NCBI GenBank assembly: GCA_902786665.1
Contig: CADADN010000005.1
Location: forward strand, 28,308-92,307
Length of the DNA stretch: 64,000 bases
Direction of reading: 5' to 3'
Source of the DNA: an uncultured Prevotellaceae bacterium
GTDB lineage: Bacteria; Bacteroidota; Bacteroidia; Bacteroidales; Bacteroidaceae
In this document: piece after piece, positions 57,506 through 64,000 of the stretch
Layout of the letters: each line of letters opens with the position of its first letter
How positions within the stretch are numbered: the first letter of the stretch is position 1
Notes under the pieces: model-generated
What the model saw: the letters and a program-made list of their open reading frames with translations, nothing else
Databases searched by the model: none
Told to the model about the DNA's origin: nothing
Position numbers and translations under genes: made by a program

Positions 57506-59254
57506 AATTATTTCACGTTCAAAAAGCTCCGATTGAGACATGGTTATTTTCTTTCCATTATTAACATCAATTATAGTATATTCAATACCATAGGACAATT
57601 CAATCACACAAATCATCTCCATTTGTTTAGGGATATAGCCGAACACCTCATTCACATCTATCTTGAAACGTCTTCCAGACAAGGCAACAACAATGAAAGA
57701 ACTATTATCATCCACTATCGGGAGCCCCCTTTTGTAAGGAATGCTTACCATGCTTTCTATCAAATTGAAACCATCCCTATAAGAATCATTCATCCATATT
57801 TCCACATCAATTTCAAAAGGATAGAGAGAGAGCAATATAGTCTCACTATCAAAAACATGACTAATTATTTTAGATTGAATGACCGCACCTAATACCAGGA
57901 ATGTAAATCCTTCAAATGCAGATAGTTTTTTTGTAACAGGCTCATTTTCCACATCACTCAATCCCCCCCAGTTGTATCGCTTGTCGCCAATGAAGCCAAC
58001 CTGTAAGATTTCCACAACCCCACCTCCTAACAACATATCACAATATTGGCATTGATATTCAACACTACAAGCAGAATCCTTGTTTGAATCAAAACAAAGA
58101 GGGATAAGCTGCATTTCCATCTCTATGCGATGGTCGCCAAAAACAGATGGGTCTCTTTGCAAACTTAACAATTCCAAAAGATCAGATTCACTACAAAAGG
58201 TTATCATATTGAATGCATGACCAATCAAGTCTGCATTGTCTTTCAAATATGCTTCAAGAGTTCTTCTCCTTACATCTTTTACACGGAGGGATTCTTTCAC
58301 CATACATATGGCCGATTCCATATCATTGAAAGATTTTAGATTTAACACTAAATTCAAGTCACATTCATATGTGTAACCCCTGTAGTATATGGTGACACTA
58401 TGACCTGGAGAAAATGAAATAATCGAAATGCCATATTGTTCAATCTCTTCTCGGCTGAATGAATGCAATTTCTCCTTTACTGCGGCCTCATCAACCATGG
58501 CATCCGTAGAGGTTTCTTCCTGCTCTACTCCGATGCCGTTTTCTTCTTGCTCCATCTCAACGACGGTTTCCTCCGGCTCAATCTCAACGACGGTTTCCTC
58601 CGGCTCAATCTCAACGGGGATTTCATCCTGTGACTCCTCTACGACGGTTTCCTCCGACTCAATCTCAACGGGGATTCCATACTGTGACTCCTCTACGACG
58701 GTTTCCTCCGGCTCAATCTCAACGGGGATTCCATACTGTGACTCCTCAACGACGGTTTCCTCCGGCTCAATCTCAACGGGGATTTCATCCTGTGACTCCT
58801 CAACGACGGTTTCCTCCGACTCAATCTCAACGGGCCGTTCAAGTATATCCGTCATGGTTTTTTCTTCGGAAGGTCTTTCCAACAGACTGGGCAGGTCATC
58901 CAAATTCTTGCCCTCAATGAAATCCATCACAAAGTAGACAGTACCGTTCTCTTCAAACAGGTCGACCAACGGCGAGAGATTGTGATTGGTCAATCGACGA
59001 GCTTCATTGAGGAACCCGTTCTTCTGTTTCATGAAGATCTCACGGTTGTCCCTCGACACCAATACCGACTTTCCGTCATCGGCACGGTCACAAACACCAT
59101 CCATGAAAAGCTCCTTTATGACCACTCGCTTGCCAAGAAGCATCTGCTCTGCCTCATAAGTGATTTCAAAACCCACCTGCCCCAATTGCTTGCGGATGAC
59201 GTACTTGATACCTTGCAGCATGGTGCTTTCCTTCAAAAAAGTATTTTGTGACAT
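57500..59254 (-). CDS. pseudokinase N-lobe plus Glu-rich 18-residue repeats plus unknown domain
   Basis: 584 residues from ATG 59254 (MSQNTFLKES); an earlier start adds a weak leader. Residues 15-120 match the N-lobe of Bacteroidota Ser/Thr kinases: GIKYVIRKQLGQVGFEITYEA (a damaged glycine loop), VVIKELF with Lys47, FLNEARRL with the helix-C Glu, and EENGTVYFVMDFIEGKNL for the hinge. The HRD and DFG motifs are missing: at about 137 the sequence changes to 18-residue repeats, (PVEIEPEETVVEESQYGI)n, four copies plus shorter ones to about 240. A 340-residue unknown domain follows. It cannot be an active kinase. A -7 TATTTTTG is at 59284-59291. Confidence 0.8.
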   Translation of the reverse strand: MSQNTFLKESTMLQGIKYVIRKQLGQVGFEITYEAEQMLLGKRVVIKELFMDGVCDRADDGKSVLVSRDNREIFMKQKNGFLNEARRLTNHNLSPLVDLFEENGTVYFVMDFIEGKNLDDLPSLLERPSEEKTMTDILERPVEIESEETVVEESQDEIPVEIEPEETVVEESQYGIPVEIEPEETVVEESQYGIPVEIESEETVVEESQDEIPVEIEPEETVVEIEPEETVVEMEQEENGIGVEQEETSTDAMVDEAAVKEKLHSFSREEIEQYGISIISFSPGHSVTIYYRGYTYECDLNLVLNLKSFNDMESAICMVKESLRVKDVRRRTLEAYLKDNADLIGHAFNMITFCSESDLLELLSLQRDPSVFGDHRIEMEMQLIPLCFDSNKDSACSVEYQCQYCDMLLGGGVVEILQVGFIGDKRYNWGGLSDVENEPVTKKLSAFEGFTFLVLGAVIQSKIISHVFDSETILLSLYPFEIDVEIWMNDSYRDGFNLIESMVSIPYKRGLPIVDDNSSFIVVALSGRRFKIDVNEVFGYIPKQMEMICVIELSYGIEYTIIDVNNGKKITMSQSELFEREIID

Positions 59255-59577
59255 AGCGTTTTTCTCTGTTGTTATAGTTTTTGCAAAAATAAGGAAAAAA
59301 AACTGAAAAACGAAAAAACAAAGATGAAAAAGCGTAGTGTGCCGTTGTTTTCCATTACCGTGAGGGTGACATCCCTGTAGCCAAAGAACGAGCACCAACC
59401 AGTCCGCATTGAAATAATACGATTTTCGTGGGGCACAAGACCCGCCCCCTACGACTTCAGGGGAGGTGAAACAACAAGAAAAGCACATATTATCGCACAA
59501 AGATGGCGAAATTCATCTTTATATCGTATCTTTGCCATGATATTACAAAACAAGCAACAACTCAAGACAAATAGCAG
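59255..59577. other. divergent intergenic region
   Basis: 323 bases with the -7 box of the pseudokinase gene (59284-59291) and, for the plus strand, TATCTTTG at 59527-59534. No gene is visible. Confidence 0.55.
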
Positions 59578-60114
59578 ATGACGTTATACCAAGCAACATT
59601 TGAGGATGATGATGCCATTCTGGCTTTCTATGACGACGTGACAGCCCGTACTCCCGACATATCACTCCATGCCCGGTGGAGCAAGGGGAAACATCCTACG
59701 ACAGATGGTATCAGGGCTTATATCAAAGAGGGCTGCATGTTCCTGCATAAGGAGCAAGACGTCATCGTCGGTGCAATGGCCCTCACGATGTACCAAGGCG
59801 ATGACTACCATGCAATCGAGTGGTCTCAGCAAGTCCCCGACGACGAGGTGGCCGTCATCCATATCCTCGCCGTCAATCCCGACCGCCAAGGGTCAGGTGT
59901 CGGCTCAGAGATGGTGCGTGAGGCCATCCGCCTTGCCCGAAAGAACGGAATGAAGGCCGTCCGCCTTGACGCCCTTGCGTCGAACACACCAGCCCACAGC
60001 ATGTACAAACGCTTGGGCTTCGAATACAGGGGCAAGCAGCACCTCTATGCAGAGAACACCGGATGGACCGACTTCTATTTCTTTGAGTTCAAACAGAATC
60101 ATCAAACAAATTGA
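59578..60114 (+). CDS. GNAT N-acetyltransferase
   Basis: 178 residues. VAVIHILAVNPDRQGSGVGSEMVREAI is the acetyl-CoA binding motif (R-x-x-G-x-G/A), followed by the NTPAHSMYKRLGFEYRGK end. Possibly a small-molecule or peptide N-acetyltransferase. First gene of a run of compact plus-strand genes ending near 63150. Confidence 0.92.
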   Translation: MTLYQATFEDDDAILAFYDDVTARTPDISLHARWSKGKHPTTDGIRAYIKEGCMFLHKEQDVIVGAMALTMYQGDDYHAIEWSQQVPDDEVAVIHILAVNPDRQGSGVGSEMVREAIRLARKNGMKAVRLDALASNTPAHSMYKRLGFEYRGKQHLYAENTGWTDFYFFEFKQNHQTN

Positions 60115-60122
60115 CAACGACA

Positions 60123-60539
60123 ATGAAAGAAACAAATTCCCCTACCCGATTCGTTTTCAACACCATCGGACTGTTCACCCGTGACAACAAGGCCACCGTT
60201 GAATTCTACACAAAGGTATTCGGCTTCACCACTGAGTGGGACGGCGTCCAACCCAATGTGGAGATGACATTGGGCAATATGCGCATCATCCTCTTCCCCC
60301 GTGAGGCTTTCGAGCAGATGGTCTCGCGGAAGTTCTTGTATCCCGAAGGCTTCAACGGCACTGTGGAACTGGCATTCGACGTACCGACTTTCGCTGATGT
60401 GGACAAAGAGTATCAGAATGCCATCGGCCATGGGGCGGCATCCGTCCTTCCTCCCACCACGGAGCCGTGGGGACAGCGCACCTGCTATGTGGCAGACCCT
60501 GACGGCAACCTGATAGAGATTGGGTCTTTTGCTGAATAG
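60123..60539 (+). CDS. VOC (glyoxalase/bleomycin-resistance) family protein
   Basis: 138 residues from ATG 60123. Two beta-alpha-beta-beta-beta modules: FNTIGLFTRDNKATVEFYTKVFG and VELAFDVPTFADVDKEYQNAIG, ending CYVADPDGNLIEIGSF, which holds the metal-site Glu. Family members bind drugs or isomerise or hydrolyse small molecules. It lies eight bases after the GNAT gene. Confidence 0.9.
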   Translation: MKETNSPTRFVFNTIGLFTRDNKATVEFYTKVFGFTTEWDGVQPNVEMTLGNMRIILFPREAFEQMVSRKFLYPEGFNGTVELAFDVPTFADVDKEYQNAIGHGAASVLPPTTEPWGQRTCYVADPDGNLIEIGSFAE

Positions 60540-60568
60540 GAAAAGGTGGCTTGCACACAGATGAAGTG

Positions 60569-61243
60569 ATGAAAACGGAAGCATTCAACATAGGCTCCAC
60601 ACCTGCCCTTCTAATTGGCGGGAAGTGCGACAAGGTTTTCCTGTTTGTCCACGGCTTGCATGGGCGGAAGGAAGAGGCATTGGACTTTGCGGAAGTTGCA
60701 ATACCGAAAGGTTATCAGGTGCTGGGCATCGACTTGCCTGTAGAGCGCAAGCCCTGGGAGGTGACGCCCCTGCTGAACGAGGTCTGTGACTATCTCTACC
60801 AAAACTGGAAATCCGTATCCATCCGCGCCAACAGCATCGGCTCATGGTTCTCATTGCTGGCATTCCAAGGAAAGGAAATAGAGCGTGCCCTTCTTGTTTC
60901 CCCTCTTCTCGACATGCAAAAATACATCGAGGAGCAGCCATCACGTGAGGAAGACTACTACAATTGGGTTGCCAAGAACCCTGTTGACCATTGGGATGCG
61001 CCTACATACATCCTACGTCCTGAGAATGACCTGGTAGTCAGTGAGACTGTAGGACGTGACTTCATCAGTCAGCACAAATGCCAGATAACCACCATGCCGG
61101 GAGGTGAGCATTGGTTCCACACGCCTGAGCAACTCGCATTTATGAGGACATGGGAAACATGTGTACTCAATGGATACCAATATGTGACCTTGCGGGAAAA
61201 GCCAGATTATGACACACCCAAAGTATGTGATTTTTCGTATTAA
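60569..61243 (+). CDS. alpha/beta hydrolase
   Basis: 224 residues from ATG 60569. KVFLFVHGLHGRKEEA gives the oxyanion region, IRANSIGSWFSLLAF the nucleophile (Ser in N-S-I-G-S), DAPTYILRPENDLVVS the acid and MPGGEHWF the His. The last 30 residues (YVTLREKPDYDTPKVCDFSY) are not family-like. Cytoplasmic; substrate unknown. Confidence 0.85.
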   Translation: MKTEAFNIGSTPALLIGGKCDKVFLFVHGLHGRKEEALDFAEVAIPKGYQVLGIDLPVERKPWEVTPLLNEVCDYLYQNWKSVSIRANSIGSWFSLLAFQGKEIERALLVSPLLDMQKYIEEQPSREEDYYNWVAKNPVDHWDAPTYILRPENDLVVSETVGRDFISQHKCQITTMPGGEHWFHTPEQLAFMRTWETCVLNGYQYVTLREKPDYDTPKVCDFSY

Positions 61244-61418
61244 GAGACTCTTTCGTGCGATGGAGCAGATTATGGACGGCTCCGTCGAATACGTTGACCT
61301 GGACGGTTGTGGACCAATGGGATAATGTTAAATCCATGTTAAAAACCACATTTCTCTTGACTCGTCCCTTGGGGCAAGCATTAATTTCGCAGTCGTTTAG
61401 CAACAACATCGTACGATA

Positions 61419-62243
61419 ATGAGTTATAAAACGAAATTGAAAATCGGAGAGTTCTCACGGTTGATGCAGGTCACAGTAAAAACCTTGCGTCACTATGAGC
61501 AGAAGGGACTGCTGAAGCCTGACCAGGTGGACGAGTGGACGGGTTACCGTTACTACAGCATCAACCAGATGCAGCGGTTGCAAACCATCCGCGACCTGCA
61601 ACGACTCGGTTTCTCGCTGGATGAAATCAAGGATTTGTTCGAGGACAACTCGCATATCCCAAGCATCCGCCAACTGACAGTTAAGATCAAGGAAACGGAA
61701 GTACAACTGAAAAAACTGGTTGACCGCCGCAACCGACTGCTCGACTGGAGGAACGCTCGCAAAGAAATGAAGACAATGGAAAAATTCAGCATTCAGTCAT
61801 TGCCCGAAATCATCGTGGCAAGTCATCGTGAAGTCATCCCTGATTTCGCAGCCATCGGTCCCATGTGCGTGGAGAAAATCGCCCCTGAGATGCATCGGCT
61901 CGGATGCAAGTGTCCACCTCCGGGATATTGCTTCACCATCGAACACAACAAGGAATACACCCCTACGGACATTGACATCGAGTATTGCGAACAAGTGGAG
62001 GAAATGGGTGAAGACAGCTCCATCATCAAGTTCAAGCGTCTGCCAGTCGTACCGAAGGCTCTCTGTATGAAGCATATCGGTCCATACGAACACTTCTACG
62101 AATCGTTTGTCGAAGCCTTCCGCTATATAGAAGAGCATGGGTATAAAGTAGTCGGCCAACATCGTACATGTTATGTTGACGGTGTCTGGAACCAGGAAGA
62201 CCCAGAGAAATGGCTCTCTATCATTCAGATACCAATAGAGTAG
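61419..62243 (+). CDS. MerR-family regulator with GyrI-like effector domain
   Basis: 274 residues. HTH and wing at residues 7-75 (KIGEFSRLMQVTVKTLRHYEQKGLL, GYRYYSINQMQRLQTIRDLQ), then a coiled-coil helix (TVKIKETEVQLKKLVDRRN) and a GyrI-like ligand domain (EIIVASHREVIPDF, CFTIEHNKEYTPTD, YVDGVWNQEDPEKWLS). BmrR-type regulators of this kind respond to hydrophobic drugs and usually control efflux or modifying genes. The neighbours upstream (GNAT, VOC, hydrolase) could be its targets. Confidence 0.93.
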   Translation: MSYKTKLKIGEFSRLMQVTVKTLRHYEQKGLLKPDQVDEWTGYRYYSINQMQRLQTIRDLQRLGFSLDEIKDLFEDNSHIPSIRQLTVKIKETEVQLKKLVDRRNRLLDWRNARKEMKTMEKFSIQSLPEIIVASHREVIPDFAAIGPMCVEKIAPEMHRLGCKCPPPGYCFTIEHNKEYTPTDIDIEYCEQVEEMGEDSSIIKFKRLPVVPKALCMKHIGPYEHFYESFVEAFRYIEEHGYKVVGQHRTCYVDGVWNQEDPEKWLSIIQIPIE

Positions 62244-62250
62244 CATATCA

Positions 62251-62283
62251 CCTTACAGCCCCATTCAAAGTGAGACTGTAAGG
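62251..62283. terminator. intergenic hairpin after the MerR gene
   Basis: Arms CCTTACAG / CTGTAAGG with a 17-base loop and a T-poor tail; weak as a terminator, perhaps a processing site before the DUF3795 gene. Confidence 0.45.
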
Positions 62284-62314
62284 GCAATATTTTAGACTCA
62301 TAAGAACATTTTTC

Positions 62315-62659
62315 ATGAAGACAATAACCAATGACCCTCAGACGATAGCCGCATGCGGCCTTTATTGCGGAGCGTGCAGGAAGTTCCTGAAAGGGAAATG
62401 CCCCGGGTGCAAGGACAACGAGAAAGCATCATGGTGCAAGATACGGAAGTGCTGCATGGAGAAAGGTTTTCACACATGCGCTGAATGTGACAAGGATGTG
62501 AAGAAATGCAAGATTCACAACAACCTTGTCGGAAAACTGTTTGCCATCTTGTTCAACAGCGACAGGCTGGCCTGTATCCATTATATCAAGGAACATGGTG
62601 AATACGCCTTTGCAAAGAAAATGGCTGACGACAATCAAATGACGATGAAGAAAAGATGA
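62315..62659 (+). CDS. DUF3795 cysteine-rich protein
   Basis: 114 residues with about a dozen Cys, in pairs: CGLYCGACRKFLKGKCPGC, then CKIRKCCMEKGF and CAECDKDVKKCK. This matches DUF3795, a zinc-binding family of unknown role. Its stop overlaps the start of the membrane protein gene (ATGA), so they are co-translated. Confidence 0.88.
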   Translation: MKTITNDPQTIAACGLYCGACRKFLKGKCPGCKDNEKASWCKIRKCCMEKGFHTCAECDKDVKKCKIHNNLVGKLFAILFNSDRLACIHYIKEHGEYAFAKKMADDNQMTMKKR

Positions 62660-63150
62660 ACTGGACGATCATTATCATAGAGACCATCGTGATGACCATC
62701 GCTTTCACGGCGATGATTCTGATTCCGTTGGTGAAGAATCCCGTGTGGTGGATCCATGACTACCCGAAGGATATCCAGGAGGAGTATTTCAAGACCCACG
62801 AGCGGGTGCCTTCAGAATTCTTCTCGAAGAGCGTATTGCTCAAGAAAGGATGTGCGCTGCTCGTCGCCCTCGTCTTGATGCTTGTCCTGATGAAACTGGC
62901 AGGAGCCTATGACTTCTGGTCGACCTTGGCGTTGAGCTACGGCATCTGGCTTTTCATCGACTGGTATGACTGCTTCTTCCTTGACTGGGTGCTGTTTGCC
63001 AATATGAAGTCTGTCAGGCTGCCGGGCACTGAGCACATGGACAAGGCGTATCACCAGAAAAGGTACCACTTCATCCAGTCCCTCTGGGGGATGCTCATCG
63101 GTATCATTCCCTGTCTCATAGGAGCGGGAATCTATGCATGCCTAGTTTGA
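62656..63150 (+). CDS. small multi-span membrane protein
   Basis: 164 residues with four hydrophobic segments (about 5-25, 65-85, 88-108, 142-162) and a polar loop KNPVWWIHDYPKDIQEEYFKTHERVP after the first. No known family named with confidence; similar proteins are common in gut Firmicutes and Bacteroidota. Coupled to the DUF3795 gene. Confidence 0.78.
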   Translation: MNWTIIIIETIVMTIAFTAMILIPLVKNPVWWIHDYPKDIQEEYFKTHERVPSEFFSKSVLLKKGCALLVALVLMLVLMKLAGAYDFWSTLALSYGIWLFIDWYDCFFLDWVLFANMKSVRLPGTEHMDKAYHQKRYHFIQSLWGMLIGIIPCLIGAGIYACLV

Positions 63151-63700
63151 ACAGTACCAAGCTGCTATTCATTTCTGCCAAACAGAATACCAAAGAAAAA
63201 AGTATGATCTGAATCAGTCAAAGTTGGAGAATGTGGTCGTCCATGAGATGATCCACTACTACATCCATTACAACAATATCCAGGACACATCGGCTCATGG
63301 GGCAGTTTTCCGCAAGATGATGAATGACATCAACACCCGCTTCAAACGCCACATCACCATCTCTGACAGAAGCGCCCTTCCTGTCGCTGAAATCAACCAG
63401 CAGACAAAACTCTACCTAGTGTGCGTGGCATCTCTGAAATCAGGAGAGACAGGCGTCGCCGTATGCGTCTGCTCACGCGCTTTCGATATATACGATGAAC
63501 TGCCACGCAGATACGATGTCATGTAACTCAACTGGTATTTCACCACCGACCCGTTCTTCAACCGGTTCAAAAGGACAAACACGACAAAACTGTTCCGTGC
63601 CGACAGAGAGAATATCAACAGGCACCTTGCCACGGCGACGGAACTGGAACGGGAAGATCACGTCATCAGAGCCAAGAAACAAACAAAGGACAGACTATGA
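63151..63700 (+). pseudogene. SprT-like zinc protease gene, 5'-truncated with in-frame stop
   Basis: An open frame follows the previous stop without a plausible start and reads YQRKKYDLNQSKLENVVVHEMIHYY, the zinc-binding HExxH of SprT-like proteases, then HITISDRSALP. TAA at 63524-63526 interrupts the frame; it continues LNWYFTTDPFFNRFKRTN... to TGA at 63700, which has the family's end. About 60 residues of the N-terminus are missing. The gene is decayed. Confidence 0.82.
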
Positions 63701-63774
63701 CTGAGTATAGGCGTTCAGTCTGGTAACGACAAACGACCTTCCCAAACACACTTCACCAAAGGGTTAAAAGAAAT

Positions 63775-64000
63775 CTAACCTATAACGAGAGAAAACCTCA
63801 ATCCCAACGCATTGGCAATGAGCATGAACGTGCTGAGTTGCATATCAGTCTTGCCTTGCTCTAGAGAGGAAATGTACTCACGTTTCTTGCCTATACGCTC
63901 TCCCAACTGCTGCTGTGTCAATTTCTGCCGTTTGCGTTCATCACGCAACAATTCTGCATAGTACCATGCCTTGGCCTTTGCTTCGAATTCTTCACGACTG
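63775..64000 (-). CDS. XRE-family regulator or antitoxin, partial (5' end beyond right edge)
   Basis: The minus-strand frame ends at TAG 63775 and is open to the edge: ELLRDERKRQKLTQQQLGERIGKKREYISSLEQGKTDMQLSTF is a classical helix-turn-helix of XRE type, followed by LIANALGLRFSLVIG. About 75 residues are visible. Size and ending resemble HigA antitoxins, which usually follow a RelE/HigB toxin gene; that partner would lie to the right of the window. Confidence 0.88.
   Translation of the reverse strand, partial: SREEFEAKAKAWYYAELLRDERKRQKLTQQQLGERIGKKREYISSLEQGKTDMQLSTFMLIANALGLRFSLVIG

Overview
The window is a chromosomal stretch from a Bacteroidota bacterium, most likely a Prevotella-like member of the Prevotellaceae. 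Clues are the -33/-7 promoter pattern of that phylum (TTTG, 19-20 bases, TAnnTTTG) in front of many genes, UpxY-type NusG paralogs, BspA-type leucine-rich repeats, DUF2723 and DUF3098 proteins, an AAA-ATPase-like/PD-(D/E)XK protein, C-termini resembling type IX secretion sorting tails, and pectin-degradation genes. No rRNA, tRNA, CRISPR array or transposase was seen.

Region 1 (1-15458, minus strand) is a lipid/polyene biosynthesis operon of the aryl polyene/flexirubin kind, cut off by the left edge. It starts with a NusG paralog and a ketoreductase and holds two complete ketosynthase genes plus a partial third, two intact acyl carrier proteins, a hot-dog dehydratase, a hot-dog thioesterase, and two pairs of methyltransferase and LpxL-type acyltransferase. 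An A+T-richer central block (8086-13560) is unusual: two formylglycine-enzyme-fold exported proteins and two unknown exported proteins lie among the enzymes, together with a second methyltransferase/acyltransferase set that carries a crippled carrier-protein remnant. The gaps between the operon genes are filled with tandem GGAGTTAAAG-type repeats that recur elsewhere in the window.

Region 2 (15791-27397) holds an LD-carboxypeptidase lipoprotein, a pectin-oligomer operon (SGNH esterase, PL22 lyase, GH105 hydrolase, hexapeptide acetyltransferase), an AAA-ATPase-like protein, a membrane-anchored winged-helix regulator, a DUF2723 glycosyltransferase-like protein and a DUF3098 protein. Region 3 (27415-34555) has an esterase, a thioredoxin-GNAT fusion, a GNAT, a gene split by an in-frame amber codon, a small divergent ORF beside a LysR gene, and a DUF2023/flavodoxin pair. 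Between 34293 and 34555 lies an array of 85-86 bp repeats, two of whose units contain a consensus promoter.

Region 4 (34654-50174) runs from an exported hydrolase through a porin/imelysin/di-haem protein/CcsBA operon, likely for haem- or iron-linked periplasmic chemistry, to carbohydrate-related genes (GH35, CotH/lamin-tail protein, Nudix, GH30). Region 5 (50231-59254) is a patchwork of lineage-specific genes and fragments: a BatD-vWA fusion, a Sel1-like lipoprotein, a helical repeat protein with a partial duplicate, an unknown gene plus a NADAR-like gene behind a promoter flanked by twin operators, a truncated leucine-rich-repeat gene, and a pseudokinase-minisatellite chimera with a fossil second 3' end. 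Region 6 (59578-64000) is a run of small stress- or resistance-like genes (GNAT, VOC, hydrolase, MerR, DUF3795, membrane protein), followed by a decayed SprT-like gene and a partial XRE regulator.
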